From assembly GCA_018263435.1 (NCBI GenBank), contig JAANXD010000076.1, positions 20,123 through 84,122 on the forward strand: a DNA stretch of 64,000 bases, given 5' to 3'. Under the pieces are notes generated by a model. It worked only from the letters and a program-made list of their open reading frames with translations. It did not search any database and was not told where the DNA came from. Source of the DNA: Candidatus Scalindua arabica. Its GTDB lineage: Bacteria; Planctomycetota; Brocadiia; Brocadiales; Scalinduaceae. Position 1 is the first letter of the stretch. Each line of letters begins with the position of its first letter. Position numbers and translations under genes: made by a program. This document shows positions 1 through 7,826 of the stretch, piece by piece.

Positions 1-2
1 TA

Positions 3-890
3 AACAAGAAAAAACGTGATGCATTAGGATTATCAAAACATCAAACCTTGCCTGAAGCATATGTATACACACCAATTGAAAAACTTACCACAGATGAAGT
101 ATGGACATATTTATTAAGTAATAAGTGCGCCTGGGGTGGAAACAATCGAGACTTAGCAGCTATTTATCAGAATGCAGATGATGGAGAATGTCCAATGGTA
201 GTTGATAAGTCAACACCTTCCTGTGGTAATAGTCGTTTCGGATGCTGGGTTTGCACTCTTGTCGAGAAAGATACAACCATGCAAAATCTAATTGATAGTG
301 GTGAAGAGTGGATGACTCCACTTTTTGAGTTTAGAGAGATGTTAAGTGAAACCCAAACCCCATCTAAAAAACCAACTTATAGAAACCATAAACGTCGTGA
401 TGGACAGGCTGGTATAGTGAAAGATGGTACCAGACTTTCTTATGGACCATATAAATTAAAGTGGAGAAAAACATTTCTAAGGAATTTGCTGTCTGCCCAA
501 AAACAGATCCAGGATGAGAAACCCGAGATTAGATTCTCAGCCATATCAATTGATGAGCTTGAAATAATTAGACAAATCTGGCGTAAAGAAGAACATGATT
601 GGCAGGATTCGGTGCCTGCAATCTATAAGGAAGTTTACGGTGAAGATTATCCAAGAACCACTGAAGATGGAGTTGTTTTTACTAATGACGATCATCAGTT
701 GCTCGAAAAACATTGTGAGAATGAAATGCAGTTAGATCTAATAGCAAGGTTAATTGATTTAGAGAGAAGCATGGAAGGTATGACACGTCGAGCCGGCATT
801 ATCAATAAGATTAACAGAATCTTTAACGAAGAATGGCGACCAGAGAAAGAAATTCAAGAAGAGTTGAAAATCCAGGAAATAAATAAATGA
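3..890 (+). CDS. dndC: DNA phosphorothioation sulfurtransferase DndC, C-terminal part (5' end off window)
   Basis: Frame is open from base 3 (NKKKRDALGLSKHQTLPEAYVYTPIEKLTTDEVW...); PAPS-reductase-like Cys motif CGNSRFGCWVC; followed by dndD and dndE with a 4-nt overlap. Confidence 0.9.
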   Translation, partial: NKKKRDALGLSKHQTLPEAYVYTPIEKLTTDEVWTYLLSNKCAWGGNNRDLAAIYQNADDGECPMVVDKSTPSCGNSRFGCWVCTLVEKDTTMQNLIDSGEEWMTPLFEFREMLSETQTPSKKPTYRNHKRRDGQAGIVKDGTRLSYGPYKLKWRKTFLRNLLSAQKQIQDEKPEIRFSAISIDELEIIRQIWRKEEHDWQDSVPAIYKEVYGEDYPRTTEDGVVFTNDDHQLLEKHCENEMQLDLIARLIDLERSMEGMTRRAGIINKINRIFNEEWRPEKEIQEELKIQEINK

Positions 891-2902
891 TTATAAATAA
901 AATTACAATAGACAACTATGGTGTTTTCTGTGGTCGTCACGAATTTGTGCTTCATTCAGATAAGCCGACTAAAAAACATAAACCAATTATCCTATTTGGC
1001 GGGATGAATGGTGCTGGTAAGACTACTTTGTTTAATGCAATTAAATTATGTCTATATGGGGATGAGATTCCTGGCCAAAGAATGAATGGAAACTATAAAG
1101 CTTTTTTAAAAGGCAAAATCCACCAGTCAAGAAATTTACTTATACAGCCAAATTATGCGTCTGTTGAAGTAGAGTTTCAATATTCCAAGAATGGAAGACT
1201 AAACACTTTTATAGTTGAAAGGCAATGGGAGGAAAACCAGGGTAAAATCATAGAGAATCTTAATGTAAAGCAAGACGGTGAGAACCTGGATGAGGTTGAG
1301 AAAGAGAGCTGGCAGGAGTTTATAAAAGAACTTATTCCAGTAGGCCTATCTCAACTCTTCTTCTTCGACGGTGAGAAAATCCAGAAGATGATGTCTGACG
1401 ATAGTAACGAAGAGTTCAAAAAGTCAATTAAGGCCATGTTGGGACTGGATCTAGTGGAAAGATTAAAGGCTGACTTGAAAATATACAGGACTAAATATTT
1501 GAAAGAAAAGTCCTCAAAACCACTGGAACTGGAACTGGAAGAGTTAGAAAGCAAATTAAGTCTAATAAAGGCAAATAAGAGAAAATTAGAGGATCAAAAA
1601 TCAACGTTAACTAACAATGTAAAAAAAACAGAAAACATAATAATGGATTATAACGACAAGATTGCCAGCCAGGGTGGCAATTACCTGGAAAACAGAGAAG
1701 CCTTGATTTCTAAGAAGTCATCTCTTGAAAACGAGATTGAGATAGTAAAAGAAAACCTCAGAGAACTATGTTCCGGCTTATTACCTGTATCACTAGCGCC
1801 ATCGCTTGCGAAGAGATTAAGAGAACAAATAATAAAGGAAAGTGAATTTGAAGATAATAAAATAGCATCAAAACTATTATCCAAGAAAAGTCGTATGTTC
1901 TTAAAGAAAATAAATAGTAAAGGCTTTTTGGATGACGTACTGGATCTAAAGAGTGGAGATTTAAAGAAGATAAGAAAACACTTTGAAGAAGAAGTTAAAA
2001 CCCATTTTGATGAGAAAGGCAATCAGGACAAGACTAAAATACTACACGGTTTGTCTCAACAGCAAGCCTCAATTACTTCTCACAATATTGATAGTGCATT
2101 AAATGATGTTCCAAATAAAATTAAGGATTTAACCAAGGAATACGAAAGAAAGTTTCGCAAATTACAAAAAATTCAGGTTGACTTGCAGCGAGTACCTGAT
2201 GAGGAATTGCTGAGACCAATGCACGAGAAACTCAATGAGTTATATAAAGAGTCGGGTGGTTTGGAAAGTGAGATGAAAGGTCTTGATGAGAAGCTGGGCC
2301 AACTTATTAATGATCAAAATGAGATTGAAAGAAAAATAGAACAAGTAGATTCTAAACTGGAAGAAAACAGTAAAACCGATAAGAAGCTTATGCTCGTTAA
2401 GAAGACAGAAAAGGTGATTGATTCTTATTATATGGAGCTTGCCAAACTAAAAAGTCTTAACCTGACAAATGAGTTTACAAATATCTTTAACAACCTTCAT
2501 AGAAAAAAAGATATGATTCATAGGATCGAAATTAATCAAGAGACTTTTGATGTCAGTTTATACGATATAAATAATAAAGTTATTGATAAAAATAAGCTAT
2601 CTTCAGGAGAGATGGAGATTTTTGCAATGTCAATGGTTTGGGGTTTGGCAAAGATTTCAGGGCAAAACCTTCCTTTTATTATCGATACACCTCTCGGGCG
2701 TTTAGACTCACACCACAGGGACAATATTCTGAAAATCTTCTTCCCTAATGCTTCACATCAAATGTTGATCTTCTCTACTGATACGGAAGTCGATAGGAAA
2801 AACTTCGACACCCTTAAACCCTTTATTTCTACCGCATATCATCTGGAACACAGTGACAGCGATAAAAGTACCAGGGCCAAGAAAGGATATTTCTGGAACT
2901 AG
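887..2902 (+). CDS. dndD: DNA sulfur modification protein DndD (SMC/Rad50-like ATPase)
   Basis: Walker A GGMNGAGKTT, long coiled coil, LSSGEMEIFAMS signature, PFIIDTPLGRLD Walker B; between dndC and dndE. Confidence 0.92.
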   Translation: MIINKITIDNYGVFCGRHEFVLHSDKPTKKHKPIILFGGMNGAGKTTLFNAIKLCLYGDEIPGQRMNGNYKAFLKGKIHQSRNLLIQPNYASVEVEFQYSKNGRLNTFIVERQWEENQGKIIENLNVKQDGENLDEVEKESWQEFIKELIPVGLSQLFFFDGEKIQKMMSDDSNEEFKKSIKAMLGLDLVERLKADLKIYRTKYLKEKSSKPLELELEELESKLSLIKANKRKLEDQKSTLTNNVKKTENIIMDYNDKIASQGGNYLENREALISKKSSLENEIEIVKENLRELCSGLLPVSLAPSLAKRLREQIIKESEFEDNKIASKLLSKKSRMFLKKINSKGFLDDVLDLKSGDLKKIRKHFEEEVKTHFDEKGNQDKTKILHGLSQQQASITSHNIDSALNDVPNKIKDLTKEYERKFRKLQKIQVDLQRVPDEELLRPMHEKLNELYKESGGLESEMKGLDEKLGQLINDQNEIERKIEQVDSKLEENSKTDKKLMLVKKTEKVIDSYYMELAKLKSLNLTNEFTNIFNNLHRKKDMIHRIEINQETFDVSLYDINNKVIDKNKLSSGEMEIFAMSMVWGLAKISGQNLPFIIDTPLGRLDSHHRDNILKIFFPNASHQMLIFSTDTEVDRKNFDTLKPFISTAYHLEHSDSDKSTRAKKGYFWN

Positions 2903-2907
2903 GTAAT

Positions 2908-3273
2908 ATGGAATTTAAACGTATAAAACTATCTCCGGAATCAACTAACAAGCTAAGGACGTTTAAGGCAAGAACTGGTTTGACGCCTAACATATCCTGC
3001 AGGTTAGCCCTGGCTTTATCAATTAATGAACAAAACAAGCTATCATTAGAGCTATATAGTGATGATACTGGTCAGGAAATAAACTGTTATACATTTCTGG
3101 GAGATCAAGAACTGATGCTTCTATCCCTTTATACTCAATGGTGCTATGAGAACAATGTAGCAAAGAAAAACTATTACGAGTATCTGCTTGCCCACATTAA
3201 CCGGGGAGTAGAAATGTTAACAAATCGAGTAAAAGGGCTTGATGGCCTTCTTGAGCTTCTAAAGAATAATTAA
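2908..3273 (+). CDS. dndE: DNA sulfur modification protein DndE
   Basis: Small protein with MEFKRIKLSPESTNKLRTFKARTGLTPNISCRLALALS; position after dndD. Confidence 0.9.
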   Translation: MEFKRIKLSPESTNKLRTFKARTGLTPNISCRLALALSINEQNKLSLELYSDDTGQEINCYTFLGDQELMLLSLYTQWCYENNVAKKNYYEYLLAHINRGVEMLTNRVKGLDGLLELLKNN

Positions 3274-3279
3274 TCTGCC

Positions 3280-3942
3280 ATGGCCAAACCTATATACCTT
3301 GACCATAATGCTACAACTCCTTTAGACAAGAGAGTCCTAGAAAAGATGATCCCATATTTTTCTGAAGTCTATGGGAATGCCTCAAGCATTGACCATCTTC
3401 ATGGTCATCACGCCAAACAAGCTGTCCAAAAAGCACGTGAAGATATTGCGAAGATCCTGGGATGTCGAAAGAATAGTGAAATCATAATTACGAGTGGAGC
3501 CACGGAATCCAACAACCTGGCTTTGATTGGTACATTTCGTAAATATAAAGGAAAAGGTAGACATATTATTTCGTCTGCCATAGAACATCCATGTGTACTT
3601 GACACCCTGGAGTTTCTAAAAGCAGAAGGGGCAGAAGTTACATTGTTACCGGTAGACAAATATGGATTTATCAGTATTAATGATCTAGAGGATTCTATTA
3701 GAGATGATACAATTCTGATTTCAGTAATGTTTGCGAATAATGAGATCGGGATTATAGAACCAATTAAGGAAATCGGGCAAATTGCAAAATCACGAAATAT
3801 ATTATTCCGTACGGATGCCGCTCAAGCAGTCGGCCATGAGAGAGAAATGAGAACAGGCACACTAAACATTCCTGCAACTGTAGGTTTTGGCAAGTCTGCG
3901 GAAGTAACAAGAAAACAAATGGAAACTCAAAATATAAATTAA
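3280..3942 (+). pseudogene. dndA: Cysteine desulfurase (DndA/IscS-like), internally deleted and C-terminally truncated
   Basis: Typical N-terminus MAKPIYLDHNATTPLDKRV...SGATESNN...DAAQAVGH, then jumps to EREMRTGTLNIPATVGFGK and stops; PLP-lysine segment and catalytic-Cys loop are missing. Confidence 0.8.
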
Positions 3943-4910
3943 GTATTTAATAAAACATTTTTACGGTGCCACTTTAAATTTTCTCTATCAGGCCAATATT
4001 GTTGATCCATTAGTAACATCATTCTTTTACCTTTATATTTAATAATGCCATAATCACTCTCTGAATTTTCTGTAAAACAATTAGAAACGATAACCTTGTA
4101 TTCAGCATCAATGCTTATCAATCCTCGATCAAAAGCTCTATGTAGATTAGGGCATAATGAAATCCCATTTTTGATTGTATCGTCATGAGAAACACTAAAA
4201 GGAACAATGTGGCAGGCATCAATCATTGATATGTTTGCTAAAGCAGAGATGTTCAACTCTGAAATACAACACGTATAACTATAAATTCGAGGAACAACTT
4301 TTTTAAAAATATCACTTCTAATAAATATGTCTTCATCATCTAGATTTTCAAATTCCTGTTTATATCGTATAGCAGATTCTTTAAGAATTTTATTTTCTAT
4401 AGATTCGATATATCTCTTATAACCCTTTCCATAATTACTTATGAAATTAATTTTTGTTTCCGGGAAATAAGTATTTAATATTACAAATCTTAAAATATTT
4501 CTAGAATCTTCATTAGCTAGCAATTCAAACAAATCTTCATTAATTTCTGCATAATCGACTACTTGATTCAAATTTTTAAACCCTCTCATAGCGGAAGATA
4601 TATTAAGAGCATTTTCGAAGCCGACTTTTGGTTTTAGAGTCCAAAACTTATCACTTCTTAGATGATAGAATGGGAGAGCAAAACTAATATTATGGTTTGT
4701 TTTAACTAATAAGCTCCAATTTTTCTTAAAACTGGCTACAATTTCTGATGTAATGAAGACTTTATTTGAAAAAATATTTTTGTTTTCGATATTTTCAATA
4801 ATTGTCAAGAGCAAAATAGGTTTATGAGGGGCAATACCAAGTGATCTATCTACTCTTAAATTCTGAAATCTTTTAATAAACGTTTGTAGATTGTGATCCA
4901 ATGTATTCAC
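3939..4910 (-). CDS. HNH endonuclease (COG3440-like putative restriction endonuclease)
   Basis: C-terminal HNH: DACHIVPFSVSHDDTIKNGISLCPNLHRAFDRGLI; N-terminal APHKPILLL domain. Confidence 0.75.
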   Translation of the reverse strand: MNTLDHNLQTFIKRFQNLRVDRSLGIAPHKPILLLTIIENIENKNIFSNKVFITSEIVASFKKNWSLLVKTNHNISFALPFYHLRSDKFWTLKPKVGFENALNISSAMRGFKNLNQVVDYAEINEDLFELLANEDSRNILRFVILNTYFPETKINFISNYGKGYKRYIESIENKILKESAIRYKQEFENLDDEDIFIRSDIFKKVVPRIYSYTCCISELNISALANISMIDACHIVPFSVSHDDTIKNGISLCPNLHRAFDRGLISIDAEYKVIVSNCFTENSESDYGIIKYKGKRMMLLMDQQYWPDRENLKWHRKNVLLNT

Positions 4911-5055
4911 GAAACCAGGTTTACTATATTAACTGTTGTTGATACTGTAAAAACAAAGTGATGGAGCCGTTAAAAACTTCAGAATCTCTTCTGAAAATCT
5001 GGCGAATCAGTATCACAAGCCTCGTAAGAAAAGTCATACAGGCCATAATTTTTAT

Positions 5056-5376
5056 TTAATCCCAACATTTCCCTTTTTCAGGAATCACATACCTTATTCC
5101 ACCTCTTGGATCTGGAACATCATTGTGATAACGAGGAATTACATGAAAATGAAGTTGTTCTATGGTTTGTCCAGCAGCCTCTCCATCATTAATTCCGATA
5201 TTAAATCCATCAGGTTTTGATTCAAGGGTTTTTTCTAGATATTGAACTGTCCAATCAATCAACTCAATCAAATCAAATTTCTCTTGCTTTGTTAATTCAG
5301 AGAATCTGGTAACTGGACGTTTTGCAATGATAAGTATATGTCCTGGAGAAACAGGGTATTTGTCATAGACAACCAA
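5056..5376 (-). CDS. HIT family protein (N-terminus uncertain)
   Basis: VVYDKYPVSPGHILIIAKR and GQTIEQLHFHVIPRYHNDVPDPRGGIR; listed start is TTG and the frame upstream reads KKKIKTFGRIEPDQIIKEDDLF with no ATG before the stop. Confidence 0.75.
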   Translation of the reverse strand: MVVYDKYPVSPGHILIIAKRPVTRFSELTKQEKFDLIELIDWTVQYLEKTLESKPDGFNIGINDGEAAGQTIEQLHFHVIPRYHNDVPDPRGGIRYVIPEKGKCWD

Positions 5377-5814
5377 AAAAAGGTCGTCTTCTTTAATAAT
5401 TTGATCCGGTTCTATTCTTCCAAATGTTTTAATTTTCTTCTTATACTCCTTTAATCATCATCAATCAACAATTATTACAGGATTGCAAGGTGTACGGGCG
5501 ACATGCCCACAATTGCAAATGTATGTGAAAAAGCTTACTCGCATAAACAAGTAAAACTATCTTTTTGTAGATATTAAGAATGTGGTAAAAGTGATAGATT
5601 TAACCACGAAAGACACGAAAAATCACGAAAAAAACAGAAAAGGCGGGTTTCACACAAAGCCGCTAAGATCGCAGAGAAAGATTAAAAGTATGGGTAAAAA
5701 ACGAAAGGCAAAAGAAGAAAAGAGGTATTTAACCTTGATAATATTTTACAGTAGACTTATTCAATAATATATAATATATTTTAATTCGGTTAATTATTAG
5801 AAAGGAGGCTTACA

Positions 5815-6006
5815 ATGCATTCACTCAAATATGTCCATTGGCAAGATAGTGAGTTTTTTTTAGGTCACTTTGTTGATTATCCCGATTATTTAACTCAAGG
5901 CAAATCTTTAGAAGAATTAAAAAAAAATCTCGAAAGTTTGTATAATGATCTGATCAGCAAAGAAATACCTTACATAAAAAAGGTTGATGAACTCAAAATA
6001 GCTTAA
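5815..6006 (+). CDS. HicB-like antitoxin
   Basis: HFVDYPDYLTQGKSLEELKKNLESLYNDL; RBS AAAGGAGG; directly overlaps a HicA ORF. Confidence 0.65.
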   Translation: MHSLKYVHWQDSEFFLGHFVDYPDYLTQGKSLEELKKNLESLYNDLISKEIPYIKKVDELKIA

Positions 6007-6185
6007 TGAAGAGAAAAGACCTAATCAAAACTATTGAAGGTCTTGGTTGTCATTTGGTAAGGCATGGTGGTAAACATGATTGGTATACAAATTCCAAAAC
6101 AAAGACTTCTCAACCAGTGCCCAGGCACAAAGAAATCAATGAAAACTTGGCTAAGCATATAATAAAAAAGCTTAGTAATTCATGA
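6006..6185 (+). CDS. hicA: HicA-like mRNA interferase toxin, 59 aa (not in ORF track)
   Basis: MKRKDLIKTIEGLGCHLVRHGGKHDWYTNSKTKTSQPVPRHKEINENLAKHIIKKLSNS; ATG overlaps the upstream TAA. Confidence 0.8.
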   Translation: MKRKDLIKTIEGLGCHLVRHGGKHDWYTNSKTKTSQPVPRHKEINENLAKHIIKKLSNS

Positions 6186-6190
6186 AAACT

Positions 6191-6640
6191 TTATAATATA
6201 CATAATTTCACTTGCCGAAAACCTCTTTTTTTGCCTTCCATAGACTCAACCTTCTTCTGTAATGCCTTGTGAGTTAAAGTCATTTCTCTGAGTTTAGTGT
6301 AAATGTCCTCATGATCTGGATATTGGCATGGACGGCTCTTGGATAGCATGGCTACACCCTGTTCAGTAAAAGCATATGGGGGGTAGCGTAATCCCATTTT
6401 ATCAGTAGAATTGGAGGTGACAAATTGGCATCTCCAAATTCCTAACTCTTCTTTTGATAGCTAAACATGAAATCCTCTGGAAAACGATCTATATTTCTTC
6501 TTACCGCTTGGTTCAATACCCTTGTTTCAACTCCATAAAGACTGGCCAAATCTCTATCAATCATTACTTTATGTCCTCTAATCATAAAAATCTTTTGCTC
6601 GACAATTTCAATTGGAATTATTTGTTTCTTTTATTTTGAT
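6191..6640 (-). pseudogene. ORF6N-domain protein, frameshifted
   Basis: Minus strand reads [52 protein letters not shown], frameshift, [39 protein letters not shown], further frame changes, then TKLREMTLTHKALQKKVE. Confidence 0.75.
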
Positions 6641-6806
6641 CATTTGGTATTGCCCGTCCGAACGGATTCATCCGGGCGGGTGATTTATTTGGGATTTGCC
6701 ATTTGGGCCCACCCTGGTGCGGTCTGGGCCAGGGACTTGAGATTTATAAAATCTATTTATTGGTGGTTATTATAAAAAAGTGGGGTTGTTTTGCAAGACA
6801 AAAGAC
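6631..6806 (+). repeat. Dispersed intergenic composite repeat, copy 1
   Basis: TTATTTTGATCATTTGGT...GATTTATTTGGGATTTGCCATTTGGG...ATTATAAAAAAGTGGGGTTGTTTTGCAAGACAAAAGA. Confidence 0.7.
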
Positions 6807-7074
6807 ATTGGACACGAATTTCACAGATTGACACTAAAAGAGAAAAACGAAGGAGAGTTATGAAGTGCTTAAGATATTTCTGTTTTTTTTGTTAACTATC
6901 CAAACGGTCGGGGGCTATAATACCTGAAAGTTTCAAGTGGAAAGTGCCTGAAGTTAAAAATTAAACACCTTTATAATTTGCTATCATTTGTTACATAAAC
7001 ATGACCAACCTCTCTTTCAAGAGGATTCCAATTCTGATATTTTTTCAGGTAATTTTATTTAAAGGAAGCATCGT

Positions 7075-7650
7075 GTGAATTTGATCCAATTCCTAAAACA
7101 GTTTGTTTTACATACAACTAAGACGGGGGCAGTTGCGCCTAGTTCCAAAGGTCTTGCAGATTTAATCACAGATACTGCCGGTTTACATAGCGCCTCTGCT
7201 GTAATACAGTTTGGAACGGGGACAGGTGTTTTTACAGAGAAAATCATTCAAAAGATTCCTGATGAGACCAGATTTTTTGCATTAGAGATTAATCCTGATT
7301 TTGTTAAGGCTACCAGAAAAAGATGTCCGGTAGCAGTAGTTTATCATGATTCCGCAGCAAATGCGAAAAAGTACCTTGGCGAACTTGGTATCAGCGAGTG
7401 TGATTGTATAATATGCGGCCTTCCCTGGGCTGCATTCAGTGAGGAATTACAAAATGAGTTACTCGATACGATTATTGATATTCTGAGGCCGGGAGGAAAG
7501 TTCCTGACCTTTGCCTATCTGCAGGGTTTGCTTATGCCTGCCGGTATGAGATTTAAGAAAAAATTATCCACAAGATTTAACAGTGTGACAAAAACAAAAA
7601 CCGTATGGTTAAATTTCCCGCCGGCATTCGTTTACTGTGCAGAAAAGTAA
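7075..7650 (+). CDS. Methyltransferase (phospholipid N-methyltransferase / rRNA-methylase-like)
   Basis: SAM motif VIQFGTGTGVFTEKI, GLPWAAF motif, GTG start. Confidence 0.7.
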   Translation: MNLIQFLKQFVLHTTKTGAVAPSSKGLADLITDTAGLHSASAVIQFGTGTGVFTEKIIQKIPDETRFFALEINPDFVKATRKRCPVAVVYHDSAANAKKYLGELGISECDCIICGLPWAAFSEELQNELLDTIIDILRPGGKFLTFAYLQGLLMPAGMRFKKKLSTRFNSVTKTKTVWLNFPPAFVYCAEK

Positions 7651-7826
7651 AAAATAACTAAATACAACACATCGTATTGTGGTATTGATTTAAGAAACAG
7701 TTGTGTGTAAAATATTTTAAAGATATAGAATACACTTATTACTTGAATTCAAGCATTTTGCTATATTAATTGAGAACCAAATATTTAATACAATTCGATA
7801 ACGCTTTATCGATGAGGGGGTATTGA

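Noticed and set aside
5582-5767. 61-aa ORF
   Set aside because: It is a translation of the ACCACGAAAGACACG dispersed repeat, with a GTG start and no recognisable protein
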